A DNA stretch of 64,000 nucleotides, taken from assembly GCA_963922205.1 (NCBI GenBank), contig CAWUHX010000030.1:1364001-1428000 (forward strand), read 5' to 3'. Under the pieces are notes generated by a model that worked only from the letters and a program-made list of their open reading frames with translations, ran no database searches and was not told the DNA's origin. The first letter of the stretch is position 1. Every line of letters begins with the position of its first letter. Source of the DNA: Romanomermis culicivorax. Lineage: Eukaryota > Nematoda > Enoplea > Mermithida > Mermithidae. This document shows, one piece after another, positions 10,726 through 23,646 of the stretch. The translations under genes and the position numbers were made by a program.

Positions 10726-13375
10726 CTATTGGCCGTGGGAAGTGTGAGGCAGATGCAGTCCACCCGCTTCGAGTTCGAATGATTCTTTAGCTGGTCCCGG
10801 TATGAACGGTTTCAATCGCATCATGGAAACGGTTTGCGGTTGGCCGGGCGCATTGATTGAATCGATGGTGACTACATTTTCGGCTGCGCGAGATGCGTCC
10901 ATGATGAGGAAAGGTCCAATGAAGTCGGGTTGGATTTTGTTTGCCTTGCCTGTATTGGTCAAAAAAACAAGGTCGTTGACGGCAAAGTCACATTTTCGGG
11001 CTTTTCGGTCGAAATATTCTTTGCTGACTGCGGCTGCCAAATCGAGATTGGCTTTTATCTTCTCGTGCATCTTAAGTTGCGCTTGTGTGAGAATATGCTG
11101 GTAAGCATCATAATTTAGTGGCAATGTGAGTCGGCGGGTGCAGTCGTAGTCGAAAGTAATGCGCGGTTCGTAGCCTCGTAACAAGCTGAAAGGGGAATGG
11201 CTGGTAGCTGTATGCGGCGTGGCTTTGTAAGCGAATACGGCGTATGGTAAGAATCGCTCCCAGTTGTCCGGGTCGTCAGTGGTGTATTTTTTTAGTTGGG
11301 TGATCAACGTTTGATTGAAACGCTCGACCATTCCGTTGCACTGGGGGTGATATGCCATTGTTTTGACTTTTCCTATTTTGAGTAGATCGCAAATATCTTG
11401 CATAAGCTTTGACGTAAAACATCCACCTTGGTCTGAGAGGAGGACAAGCGGGCTACCATGCCTTAGGACGACGTTGTTCATGAAACATTCCATGATGGTT
11501 GAGGCTTTTTAGTCAGGTATTGAATGCGGGGAAACCCTTTTCGTAGAATAACCCTGAAAAATGATAACGTATGGGCGTTTCTCACCTACCAGCAAAATAT
11601 TGACAATATCGGTCGCCATGATCTCAAAAGGATGTTTTGGTTGTATCGGCAACAGCGGCGGAGGCGGTGATGTTCGTGGCATTGTTAGTTGACAAATCTT
11701 GCAAGTTTTCATCTAATCTCGAACGTTTTCTTCCATGCGGGGCCACCAGAAATGAGCTTTGATCACTGCCAGTGTGCGGTGAGATCCTTGGTGGTTCAAG
11801 ATTTTCGGGCCGTGGAATTGGTGAAGGGTTTGGTCGACCATGGATGCGGGGACGACTAATTGCTTGACATCTTTGATTTGGCGATACAGAAGTCTATCTT
11901 CGGTGAAGAAAATTGGTGGATGTTTCGCGGCGTTGTCTGTTTGGAGGGTGGTGATGATTTTGGCAATGGCTGAATCCGCGGCTTGGGCTTTTAAAATTTC
12001 GTCGTGAGAGGCAATTGTTATGGCTTCGGCCGGAGGCGGGGCATAGTCGGCGGTCAATGGCATAAAATTGGAGAGTGTGGGTTGACTGATGGTCTTTTTG
12101 GTCATTGCACGAGTGATGGCCTTAACGTCTACATCAACTTCTGTGGTTGGTGTAGCCTCTGCTAGGAGTATATCCGGTACCGTTAAGTCGGCAGCCATGG
12201 TTGCACCAGCAGGGTGAAAATCCTTATGGAAAATCTTAGCGGTTAAGTTCTCGGTGTTCGGGATCAGCGTTTTGTGGCAGTCATCCTTTCTGGACAAAAA
12301 GTCCGTGCAGGCGTTGTCTTTACCTTTAACGTATTCAACCTTATAATCGTAATCTTGGAGGCTGATCGCGAAACGTTGGTGGCGCGAGTTTCGGTGTTTT
12401 TCATCTTTGAGCCATTCGAGGGGCTCGTGGTTGGTGCGGACAATAACTTTTTGGCCATACACATAGTGGCGGTACATCCGGAAGCTGTAGACAATGGCGA
12501 GGCATTCACCCTCAGTTGTACTGTAGCGGGTTTCGGCATCGGTGAGTACACGGCTATTGTAGGGGATGACCCATTGATTGTTTCCATTTTCCTGATACAA
12601 AATTGCTCCAATGGCGGTCGTACTGGCGTCAGTTTGGATAATGAATTGAGATTTTCCATCGTAGACCGGGAAGCGGAGGAATGGTAATGATGTAAGGGCT
12701 GATTTGATACCTTCAAACGCTGTGTGGTGTTCATCCGTGGCAATATATTGGGCGTCTTTTCGTAGGAGTCCGTACAAAGGACTGGACAAGGTCCCCAAGT
12801 TCGAAATAAATCGTTTGCACCATTGGACCAAACCTAGAAAGCTTTGCATACCTTTTTTGGTCTTTGGAAATTCATATTCGGTGATAGCTTTAACTTTTTC
12901 TGGGTCGGCAGCGATTCTGCGGGCACTCAGAAGATGTCCCAGGAACTTGACTTGCAGCAGCAGGAATTCACATTTGTCTGGCCGAAGCGTGAGGTTCGCT
13001 GCGCGGAGGGCGTTGAAAACGATTTGTAGATGTTCCAGATGTTCTTCAAACAAATTTGAGAAAATGATAATATCATTGATATAAACGAGACAAATCTTCC
13101 AAATGTACGGGGGGAGAATTCTTTCCATTAAACGTTGGAATTTGGGGGGTGCATTTTTCAAACCGAATGGCAAAACTTTGAATCGAAACAAACCTTCTTG
13201 GCAGATAAAGGTTGTTTTATCATGGGAGTCGGCGTCGAGGGGTACCTGCCAATACCGGGGTTTGAGGTCCAACATAGTGAAGAATTTTGCTTGTCCCATC
13301 GCGTCCAGATAATCGTCAATGCGCGGGATCGGGAATTTGTTGCTCGGCGTGACATCATGCAGGCTCAACCTAGTC
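10726..13375 (-). pseudogene. Element e1 pol: RT, RNase H, integrase (Ty3/gypsy), broken
   Basis: A single minus-strand frame encodes gypsy-type reverse transcriptase, RNase H and integrase. Seen in order: [19 protein letters not shown] (RT), a YIND box in place of YIDD near 13080, RNase H QTDAS near 12640 and TNHEPLEWL, an integrase zinc-binding region with CKICQ near 11700, the core with ATD, SDQG and VERFN, and a GPF-type C-terminal module. Two in-frame stops (11713-11715 and 11509-11511) cut the integrase. The N-terminal RT fingers, protease and gag are missing, because the fragment ends head to head with e2 at about 13375. The RT Asp-to-Asn change and the stops make it inactive. Confidence 0.85.
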
Positions 13376-16300
13376 CACACACCAACTGCCCTCTCCGCGG
13401 CTGGAGGTTACAGAGCTGGCCAAGCCAATTTTCCTTGTCACCCAGGTATCAGTTTCGATTTCGCCACATTGCCAACAATGGGTAAACAGCACCGTCTTCC
13501 CTACAACAACGGCAACCATTCCAGACGTGATTGTTCAACCACTACAAACCAACAGCATAGCCACAGAGCTCCCAATCGAAACCGCCATCATCAACATTAC
13601 CAAAGGCCACTGCCCGCTACTCTCCATCAATAATACGCTGAATAGCATCAAACTCCGCCCTAACCAGCTTATCGCAATGGCAAAACATACACTAGGTCAC
13701 GCCCAATCCCCTGTCAATTGACAGGTAGCAACTGCTGCTGCAGACTGCATCTTAACTGATCACGAACCGGCTGCCCTCCATAAATCACTCCCTTGCCACA
13801 CCGACCAGCAAAGATTGGAATTCGCTTTGAACAAGATGACCGCAAAAACTTACGTCAAGGCTGCAAAAAAAGCAAAGGCTCTCTGCATGTTACGACAAAA
13901 CTGCGATGTCTTCAGCCTACCCAGCGACAAACCAACTATCACTAGCAAATTGACCATCAGCATTGACACCGGCACTGCAAAGCCTGTATCCCTCCATTAT
14001 TACCATGCCACCATGGAACAAAGACCAATTGTATGCCGCCATATCCAAGAAATGCTTGACAACAATTTTATCAAACAATCCCGCTCTCCCTGGGCTGCAC
14101 CGCTGTTCCTGGTAAAGAAATAGGATGGTTCATGGCTACCCATTGTCGACTACCATGCAATAAATGACATCACCCCGAGCGACAAATTCCTGATCCCGCG
14201 CATTGACGATTATTTGGAGGCCATGGGACAAGCAAAATTTTTCACCATGCTTGACCTCAAAGCAGGGTATTGGCAAGTACCCCTGAACAACGACTCCCGC
14301 GACAAAACAACCTTCATCTGCCAAGAAGGCTTGTTTCCATTCAAGGTTTTGCCGTTTGGTATGAAAAACACACCCGCTAAATTTCAACGGTTGATGGAAT
14401 GAATTCTCGGCCGGTATATTTGGAAAACTTGCCTCGTCTACATTGACAATACTATCGTTTTCTCCAATTCGTTTGAATAACATTTGGAACATTTACAAAC
14501 CATTTTCGACTCCCTCCGTGCCACCATCTCACGCTTCAGCCCGATAAATGCGAATTCCTGCCGCCAACAAGTCAAATTTTTGGGACATCTTCTTAGCCCC
14601 CCTGGAATCGCTGCCGATCCGGAGAAAGTCAAAGCTATCGCCAAGTATGAATTTCCAACAATTAAAAAAGGTATGCAAAGTTTTTTAGGTCTAGTCCAAT
14701 GGTGCAAGCGATTCATCCCCAAATTGGCAACCTTGTCCAGTCCATTGTATGGACTCCTATGGAAAGACGCTCAATACATTGCCACTGACCAACACCAAGC
14801 CGCCTTCGAAGGTATCAAAACAGCCCTTACGTCAACACCTTTCATCCGTTACCTGGTCTACGACGGTACAGCCCAATTTGTCATCCAAACAGATGCCAGT
14901 ACGACTGCCATCGGAGCAATCTTGTACCAGGAAAACAGAAATGATCAATGGGTCATTGCCTGCAACAGCCGCGTACTCACCAACGCTGAAACCCGCTACA
15001 GTACAACTGAGCTCGAATGCCTCGCCATTGTCTACCGCTTCAGGATGTACCGCCACTATGTTTATGGCCAAAAGGTAATCGTTCACACTGACCACAAGCC
15101 TCTGGAATGGCTCAAGGATGAAAAGCACCAAAATTCATGCCTCCAACGTTTTGGGATCAACCTCCAAGATTACGATTACAAAGTTGAATAGGTCAAAGGC
15201 AAAGACAATGCTTGCGCTGATTTTTTGTCCAGAAAAGACGACCGTGACAAACTGCTGATCCCGAATACCGAAAACTTGACCACCACAATTTTCCGAAAAG
15301 ATTTTGGCTCTGCTGGCGCATTATCGGCCGCCGACATAATGGTATCCGATACACTTCCAGCAGTGGATTTGCTGCCTAAAGAAATTGACATGGACATCAA
15401 CGCCGTCATTCGGGCAATGACCAAAAAGACCATCAGTCAACCCACACTCTCTGATTCCAAACTGTTGGCTGTGGATTACATGCCACCTCCAGTCGAAACT
15501 ATAACAATCGCCTCCTATGACAAGGTTTTTTCGAGCACAGGCCCCTGATCCTGCCATCACCGCGATCATTGCCTCTCTACAAATTCACAACACCGCAAAA
15601 CGCCTGCCAATCTTCTTCACAGAAGATGGACTTTTGTATGGCCAGATCAAAGATATCAAGCAATTAGTCGTCCCCACATCTATAGTCGACCAAACGTTAC
15701 ACCAATTCCATGGCGCCAAAATTTTGAATCACCGAGGATCAAACCGCACACTAGCAGCCATCAAAGCTCATTTTTGGTGGCCCCATATGGAAGAAAACGT
15801 CCAGGATTGGATCAAAACCTGCAAAATTTGCCAATTGACAATGCCGCATACATCACCGCCTCCGCCTTTGTTGCCGATTCAACCCAAACATCCTTTTGAG
15901 ATCGTCCCCACCAATATTGTCAACATTTCGCCAGTAGGTGAGAAAGGCCCATATGTTATAGTTTTTCAGGATTATTTTACAAAATGGGTTTCCACGCATC
16001 CCATACCTGACCAAAAGGCTTCAACAATCGTGGAATGCTTCGTGAACAAAGTCGTCCTAACACACGGCAGCCCGCTTGTTCTTCTTTCTGATCAAGGTGG
16101 ATGTTTCACGTCAAAGCTCATGCAAGATTTTTGCGGCCTACTCAAGATATGAAAAGTCAAAACAAGGGCATATCATCCCCAGTGCAATGGAATGGTCGAG
16201 CGTTCAATCAAACGTCAATTGACCAACTAAAGAAGTACACTGCCAACGATCCGGACAACTGGGAGCGCTTCTTGCTGTACGCTGTATTCGCCTATAACGC

Positions 16301-16796
16301 CACGCCGCATACAGCCATGCGTCACTTGCCTTTCAGCTTGTTAGGAGGCTACGAACCGCGCATCACCTTCGACTACAAATGCACCCCCCAACTCACATTG
16401 CGCCTAAATTACAACACTTACCAGCATATTTTCACGCAAGCGCAACTCAAGATGCACGAGAAGATCAAAGCTAACCTTGATGTAGCCGCTGCAGTCAGTA
16501 AAGAATACTTTGATCGCAAAGCCAGAACATGCGCTTTTGCCGTCAACCACCTTGTGCTCTTGACCAACACACAAAAAGCTAACAAAATTCAACCTGATTT
16601 CATTAGACCTTTTATTATCATGGACGCGTCCCGCGCAGCCGAAAACGTTGTCACCATCGATTCACTCAATGTGCCCGGTCGGCCGCAAACTGTTTCCAGG
16701 ACCCCTTTGAAACCATTCGTACCGGGCCCCGCCAAAGAAGCTTTTGAACTCGAGGCTGGTGGACCGCATTCGCCTCACACTTCCCGCCATCAATAG
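13376..16796 (+). pseudogene. Element e2 pol: pre-RT linker, RT, RNase H, integrase, broken
   Basis: Plus-strand relative of e1 pol, starting in the protease-RT linker (about 13400-13990) and running through RT ([12 protein letters not shown] at about 14200), RNase H (QTDAS about 14890) and integrase (CKICQ about 15820, SDQGG about 16090, GPF-like tail about 16600). The catalytic box near 14445 reads YIDN. In-frame stops occur at about 14122, 14400, 14478 and 15189, with frameshifts near 15530 and 16140, so it is dead. Nucleotide similarity to e1 is clear but far from identity, so the two are separate old copies rather than a recent inverted duplication. Gag and protease are absent. Confidence 0.85.
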
Positions 16797-17323
16797 TCTG
16801 CTTTGAAATTTTTCTTTTGTGATAAGATGCTCATCATGCCGAGTTGTACATAATTTTCGCATTTTGTTTAATTTAGTCCCTGGCAACGAATGATGTTGAC
16901 AAGACAACGAATGCGGACCAACTGTAACCTGTGTTGTTGTTTTCCTCCGCCCCATTCACCTCCAGCAAACACTTTACCAACTTTACAACATTGCCCTTTA
17001 CATTTCCCCAGTCTCCACACTTTGTCGTAGGAGGGGGATTCTTCTTTAATGTAAGGTTCTGTTCAGCCCAAGGCCATTCGGTTTACTTCCGCTTGACCCT
17101 GGCCGCAGTCACTCTCATAAGACTAATTGGAAAAGGTTGATTTTAGCCCCATTAACTTAGTGGTGTTTGTATTGCTTTTTTTGTAATCCTAGTTTTGCAT
17201 TTTCTTACTTTACACTTTCTTCACCTTTCAGCGGCTTATTCTTTTACTATTTCATTTCTACTTTTTGCTTCCAACCGCAATAGTCGCATTTTCCAGCCAC
17301 TCTCAAAAAATATTTTTTCCACA
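16797..17323 (+). other. e2 spacer between pol and third ORF
   Basis: Non-coding as far as I can see. It matches the e1 spacer 10226-10725 on the opposite strand. It ends at the ATG of the 28-codon first exon. The short frames in it are not shared as protein with e1. Confidence 0.35.
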
Positions 17324-17407
17324 ATGACAACACCATCGACCTCTTCCGCTTCAGCAGCCGATGAGCCCCCACCGTACCGCGAATCGATCAACCTCAACGA
17401 ACGCTAT
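17324..17407 (+). pseudogene. e2 third ORF, first exon (28 codons)
   Basis: ATG at 17324 opens MTTPSTSS...ADEPPPYRESIN..., the e2 copy of the short conserved start peptide, ending at residue 28 and followed by GTACGA and an in-frame TAG. Same length and position as in e1 and e5. The conservation and the abrupt stop argue for splicing to the exonuclease exon at 17883. Confidence 0.5.
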
Positions 17408-17882
17408 GTACGATAGGCCCAACAGCAGCCCCATCAAAAACGATTTGAGCTTCGCCTGCAATGGTACATTTCCTTTTTAGGCTTCCTTTGCTTTACTTTT
17501 GCATGCTCTTTTCTGCTTGGGACCCCATGGGAAACCCCCCACTCTGTAGCCCCGCGCCAGAGCCAATGGTCAGCCGCCAGGATCCTGTCATCATCAAGTT
17601 GTGGCACCTACTACACCACAACTGACCATAGCTTTGATCTCCGCATACGACAACTCTTGTCATCTGGCTATTGTAGCCGGATCCAGTTGCCAAAATGCGC
17701 CCATCAAAGTGACATCGCCGTGCAAGCCACCGTCTCTCCAGAACATGTCTACCCTTTCATACAGCAAGCAACGCCATAACTTCTTGATTCTATTTTAAAG
17801 TCAACCTTTTGATCCCATTTCATTTCCTCGATTTGGAGCCCACTGTATCATATTTCAAATATCGCGCTCGCTCTAGTTTAAG
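17408..17882 (+). other. Probable intron of the e2 third ORF
   Basis: 475 bases, GTACGA at the start and TTTAAG at the end. The in-frame codon before the acceptor G is TAA (17879-17881). Past the first stop, one frame encodes a strongly hydrophobic segment (about 17463-17522) preceded by basic residues. That could be a membrane anchor of an unspliced or older product, or chance in an intron. The e1 homolog has the same length. Confidence 0.45.
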
Positions 17883-20800
17883 AAAATAAGGTCAAACAAT
17901 TGATCCGCACTGCCGACTTGGAATGGTGGTACGTCTCCATGTACCCCAGACCTCCGAATGTGCTGCCGCTGCCGATCTTCCTCTCACCTGGAAGTTTGGG
18001 GCAGGCCTTGGCCGCCCAACCCACACCAAACTTCCGTGGCTACACCCTGGTCAGCTTCAACACCGAATCAATCATGGCTGCGGACATGAAGAATTTCCAG
18101 TTTACCATGCCTTTGCCAATTTCCAGTTTACCATGCCTATGCCCACGATATGTTCAGCTCGCGTTCCCCAACAGCACAATGTTCGTTTTTGAAACTTTTG
18201 CCGCTACCCCAGAAAACTGGACCACGCTATTCTCCCTAGTTGACGGTGAACACACCATTTTGTTTCCTTCAATGGAGCCGAGGACTGGGCGGGGATATAT
18301 GCTCTGTTACGTACCCAGTTCCGGACCAATCCCCAAAAGAAGAATAAAGACCCCGTCCTCAAAGCAATCCATTTTGACGCATATGGCCTAATCCGCAACA
18401 TCAACATCTCACCGCCACTGTACAAGCTGGCTTGGAGAATAGGGTTTTTCCCTGAAAAGCGAACCCTGAAAGCTACCGTTTCCGCCATGTGGGCGCTGGA
18501 TGTTTCAAAACTTATGCTAAGATTTCCAGCCGCTTTGCGATTCTCCAACAACCCATCCACATCCTTCCTGCAATCGGACGTTCTCGCATACGCAGCCCTC
18601 AACGCCTACTATCCGCTTCTAATGTTCTTGGCTTTTGGCCGTTACGGCTTCATCCCCGAGGTATACAATGCCCCCGCGTTGTTTCCCCACGACTCGTTGG
18701 ACGCCGCCGAAATTAATCACCTCGCCGAGACAATCATTGCTGCTTTTCACAACGTCCCGTTGTCGGAAGTTCTACCAGCTGATTCCGCGGATCGAATTTA
18801 TCCCACTCTCTAGCAAATCGCCCAATTTATCCCACTCTCTCGCAAATCGCCAAATCTGCTTACAAATTTTTTATGTTTGATTGCACATCGTCCGACCAGG
18901 GTCGGTCTTTTTGTTTAGGAACAGTGCCCAAGGGTTTTCGCAGTGTCAAAGTATTGATGCATACAAGGCACCTGAAGCTTCTCACCGCCTCGAAAGTGCC
19001 CAAGAAAAAGAAGAAGAAACAGAAAGACGAGTGGAACAAATCACCAGACGTCTCTGACAATGAAGACCCGGCCCTCCAACCTCGATCGATATTCGATGAT
19101 CGGAAAGGCCTTCAAGCAGCCGTCACATTGGCCATGAAGAGTAACCTCATGGACCAGCTCATCAAATTACTCAATTTTCTGGTTTCGCCCATGTACAAAT
19201 TTTCTCTCCGTGATTGCCTTCAATACAAACTGATCCCACGCTGCTACCAATTCCGCATGAAGTCGACGATGTGTGGATCAAACGCGTCGCCGCCGACCAA
19301 CCACTCCCCGATCGAACCTACCAGGGTACTCATTACCACTATCACCCCTCCACCATTTTTAGTTTTTTACAGGTGGATGGCCACTGGTTTGGACAGCTAA
19401 CATCTTTCATGCCGTTGGCTGCACTCTTGGTTCACCTTGTTCTGCTGCCGAATACGCCTATGTTAACGATTTGTTGCATCGCCACGATCAAAATTTTGAT
19501 CTGGCAATGTGTACCGCTTTCTACGACTGTATGTGGTACCGCCCCGATGGCAACCCCCCATCGCGTCTCACAGATTGGATGAATCGCATACCCGAGCGAG
19601 AGCTGTCTTTTGCAAGGGACCCCAGAACATACGTCTGCAACCGGTTCACTCTACGCCCAATCATCTTCAATGAGGAATTCCACATGGAAACATCCCTTGA
19701 ACAGATCGATATCGATGAATCTGACTACAGGGCTAATCCACATAGCCATTTCAATTTCTACTCAACCTTCATCAACATCATCGACTTCCAAAATCGATTT
19801 TCATTCCCTGGGCCGGTGTATGCCTACCCCTTGCCAACTACAGCCTCGGTGCACATGCTCACCGCCGAGGTACTACTCGACCGCCCTATGTTAGGTGTCG
19901 AAGTCAAACCTGCGGACGAAGAACTATTGGATACGCCGATTTTCGATCTGAATATAGCGAAGCTGCCCTTGTCAACTGACGCGTCGGCCCTTCCTACGCC
20001 CGCTACCCCATCCAGTCCTACAGCGACAGCCATGCAAATTACCAACTTCTTGAAACTGACGCTTGATGAAATTTCAACCCTCGCCCCAGTGCCAATGGAC
20101 GAATCCACCCCCATCCAACCCACTGCGATGGATGCTGAAACAACCACCACTACTGACCAAATGTTAATGAACATACCCCAAGAAAGCACCGTCGATCAAT
20201 CCATGTCAATGGACGTCCTATCCACAGAACCTGCTCAAACATTGCCTTGGACGGCGCCTGCCGCAGACCCGCACATCTATCTGGCCACTCAAGCAACGCT
20301 GCCTGGACCTCCGATTATCGCCACTGTTGCCGCTGTGAGGTATAGTGCCCCTGTTCGTTTTTCACAACATATAATTTCAGATCTGCAATGGCAAGCGCTG
20401 GCCGCAGCTCTCACCGCTTACCATTTCCCATCTCCGCCGCCCAGTATGTTGTTCCCTGAACACCATTGGATGGACTATCCGGACGCGCTCAAGGAAGAGA
20501 TACAACAAATTCTGCTGCCACAACCAACGCCAGCTGTATCGGCTCCTCAAGTCGCTCAACCGGCTCCGGTAATTGCTCAAGCCGCCATACAGCCGCCCAC
20601 CGCACTGCTGCTGCCGCCCGTCTCTCAACCACCCCCGCCTGCGCCTCTATTGCACAGGCTCCCAGCAAGTCCACGCTGGCTTTAGACCACCACGGCCTAC
20701 CCATTCGAAAACCCCGATGTTAAGAACACTCCGTGAAGCACAAGCAGCATCTTCAGGGAGAAGCCGAATATCGAAAATCTCACAAGACGCATACAACAAA

Positions 20801-21668
20801 CGAACCCCGCACCCGGCGAAGGCTGCCACCCAGTACTTCGCATACTGAGCGGAGCAAAACGCCCAGCTAACGAACAACTCACCACCCCAAACAACGCAAT
20901 AAACAGAAAGCTCATGAAGAGGCTCATCAATCTGCACAAACAACTGCAACACTGCAACGGAAGGTCACATTGACAAAAACAGCAGTGCCGGCAAAACAAA
21001 CGCTGCCTGCCCGCCACTCAGACAGTCACCATTCAGGCCAGGAGTCACACTCAGGCGATGACCACCACCGTGAAGAAATCCAGCAGCCTCAGGCTACAAG
21101 CCATGATAGCTGCGGACACGAACGCCGCAACAATGCACTGCAACATTGCACTCAAAGCGAGCAAACGCGCCAGGTGCACTCGACCCGTTTCTATGAAGAT
21201 GTGTACAAACACCGTTTCCGCCGATCACCACCAAAATTGAGGGATTACGTTAGCCCTTTGCATCGTGACGGCGAAACCCAAAGACGCATGGAAGCTTTGA
21301 AAAATCCACCAAAAGCGGTGTTCAAGGCCCCGCTCCCGCTGCCGCCCCCCATGGGCATGGAACCCGCCACGTCATCCTCAACTTCCCTTCCGCCTACAGC
21401 CACGTCGCAGCGGCCCACAGCCCCTATGTCTGCTACCACAACTGCTGTAACTCACACCACATTGCTGCCACCTACGGCTCGGACCTCAGTTCACAGTGTC
21501 ACACCCACCCAACCACACTTGGTTATCACGACTAGACCGGTTCTCGAAGTTGCTCCACCGACCAGTTCCATGCCACGTTTCGAGCAGCGGTTGCCTAGTG
21601 AAGAACCTGATTGCCCAATTACACGCATTTCCGAACCACAGACTCGCCTCATTGTAGTATGCTGGTGA
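17883..21668 (+). pseudogene. Element e2 third ORF: exonuclease-like multidomain protein, broken
   Basis: Plus-strand homolog of the e1 third ORF. The exonuclease part is still recognisable (about 17890-18810) but ExoI reads FNTES and ExoIII reads AYAALNA. Two of the four acidic residues are therefore Asn, while the ExoII Asp is kept in a shifted frame near 18285. Then follow a Lys-rich linker ([11 protein letters not shown], about 19000), the conserved unknown domain (about 19060-19810), a Pro/Thr-rich acidic part (about 19850-20690) and a basic part with [10 protein letters not shown] (about 21195). Several frameshifts and stops are present (for example near 18110-18330, 19400 and 20720). 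A local duplication of FQFTMP occurs near 18097-18135. Inactive copy. Confidence 0.65.
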
Positions 21669-22351
21669 CGCTCCGCCATCCCCCGCGTATCGACCCATCC
21701 CTTGAATTCTTCACGCTGGGTACATTGCATGAAATGGTTCTGATCAATTTCTTCAGCCGCCTTGGTGTTCGCCTTACTATGGCCATTCACATTCGCGCGA
21801 GGAATGCTTCGCTGGCCTTGTATCAATACTTCTCTGATCACTACTGTATCATGTACCTCGAACAACAACCACCCCTATCGCATGACATCGCCGCACTAAT
21901 CCTGGGATGGGTCGCCAGCCTGTGGGCTGAGGAGCTCGGCATCATCGACACTGTGCACACTGCCCATTTGGCCCTCTTTCTGTATGAAGCTCGAGGCTTG
22001 GACAATCCGTCATGTCTATTGCAAGCCTACAACACCCCCTGTCGGCCTGATCAACAGCTGGATGGCCTACCCACAATACTCACCATTTGCACAACCGCCA
22101 GAAATCGCCAATATCCAACGAATTTACCTTTAATACCACAGCAAAACCGACCGTCCCGTACCCCTGCTGCGCCGGCACGATTTCTCTGCCCAGTGGAACT
22201 TTTTGCCATCGCGACTGTTGCTGCCAACAGGGTTGCCTTTGGACCGTCCTTCTTTGATAGCCACGCAGCTGCCGCCCCGCGGTGTGAATCCTCTCTCACT
22301 GCTCCAATCGCAAACCTTCACTTCATCTTCCTGCCCCCCGGATACCGCTGA
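21611..22351 (+). pseudogene. e2 helical C-terminal domain of unknown function
   Basis: An open frame of 246 codons follows the Pro-rich part of the e2 third ORF in another frame. It is rich in Leu, Ala and aromatic residues, predicted mainly helical by eye, and begins with a DPSLE block. The e5 protein has a helical region with a similar start (DPTLDEE, about 47640) at a comparable place, so I take this as the same C-terminal domain, shifted out of frame here. The tail is Pro-rich. I do not recognise the family. The domain is missing from e1, which ends before it. Confidence 0.4.
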
Positions 22352-23088
22352 CTACAGCCGCAATTGCCACCCTCACTCCGTTCGTTTCGATGGCCATGAT
22401 GATCCCGGTGACCCCCATGGTTATCACAATGACCGCCATCACCAAGAAAATTGCAACCGTCGTGACAATCAACAACAATCTCGATCCACATCCGATACTC
22501 GCCATCATCACGGCCATTGATCCCAAGCTTTTGTACAGTAATATTCATTTTTTCTTTTTTGTTTTCATTAACTCCATTAATACCGGTTGTTTTGTTTTTC
22601 TAATCTCTTTTGTGTGCTTTATTTTGTACTAGTATTCCCAGCGCATGTGCAGCCGATGCTAAGACCACGCAGCAAGACGACTCGACTTGTTCTACCCCCA
22701 CAGGCCCCCATTTGCGCCATTTTGTCCTTTTCCACCTCCGCCCTCATGTGCCCGTTCTGTTACCGCTGCTGTCTTAGTGGCCGGCCTCACCCTCCCATCT
22801 GCATGGCTTCGTATGCTGGTGCGCTCCAGTATATCAGTGCGGATGGAGTGACAACGTGAGCTGCGGCATTGCTGAACTTACAGCCTCACTAATTGCAACC
22901 CGTGTTGGGAGGTCTCACCCTACGCGCCATCCAAAATCGGCTCAAACAACTGCAATGACTCCGTCCGCCCCACTGCATGATGCCGAAGATCCCTTCGGCC
23001 ACCCCAGTGACAGCCTGTAGTGGTGGTGCCCTTCCCCTTGCATCTCTTGGTTATTTCTTGACGATCCCTTAGGGCGATCTACCGCAAT
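22352..23088 (+). other. e2 3' untranslated region
   Basis: About 740 bases between the last e2 frame and the polypurine tract. There are short Thr/Ile-rich and Phe-rich frames, none shared with another copy. No envelope-like gene is seen here, unlike the position after e1. It contains the region expected upstream of the 3' LTR. Confidence 0.4.
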
Positions 23089-23098
23089 TGGGGAGGGG
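23089..23098 (+). promoter_or_regulatory. Polypurine tract of e2
   Basis: GGGGAGGGG lies directly before the TG that opens the LTR at 23099. A purine run here is the standard primer site for plus-strand DNA synthesis in LTR elements, which fixes the LTR start and marks this LTR as the 3' LTR of e2. Confidence 0.7.
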
Positions 23099-23645
23099 TG
23101 TTGTAGTGTGTTTCCGCCGATTTTTCATCATTTTTGTCAAACCCTGCATGAGGCTCCCAGGTGCCAAGTGGAGAGAGCAATGCGGACCATCAACAGTCAT
23201 CTTACTGTAACACACCTCGGTACGTGTGCACTGGCTCTCTCATCGTGTATTATTCATATATGTTTTTATTATAACGTGTGCCCTGCTGGCCACTTTATCT
23301 CTACTCGCCGCCTCCCCGCACGCACATCTCTATTTGTTTTTTCTTCCCAGTGCATGGGAGTGAATCATCTGTATTCTCGCCCCGTATCGCTTGTAAGTAA
23401 GTGTTTTTCGATTTCTTAAGATAAAATAAGAAAAAGTCTCTCCTTTCCAGTTTATATTTAATTGGGGAGACAATTAAGGAAACATCTTTTCCTTAATTGG
23501 TAGGGTCATTAGTGTCGGGTTGAAGTACAACTAATTAAGTCCATCGGGAAAGCATGGGCATGGGAAATACGTACATTAAGGACGAACCCTGGGATCCCAA
23601 TCCTGCCATGACTCATCAGTCCCCAACTTATTTTAAAGTACAACA
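23099..23645 (+). repeat. Family A LTR, copy 1 (547 bp)
   Basis: Starts TGTTGTAGTG and ends AAGTACAACA, so it has the TG...CA ends and a 7-base terminal inversion TGTTGTA/TACAACA. It is preceded by a polypurine tract (e2) and followed by a primer binding site and a gag start (another element). It therefore serves as 3' LTR to the left and 5' LTR to the right. An inverted copy of the same length is at 26871-27417 and a longer one at 28656-29231. Confidence 0.8.
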
Positions 23646-23646
23646 C

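Noticed and set aside
6005..21668. Recent inverted duplication of one gypsy element
   Set aside because: e1 and e2 differ at many positions with independent stops and different catalytic changes; they are separate old copies.
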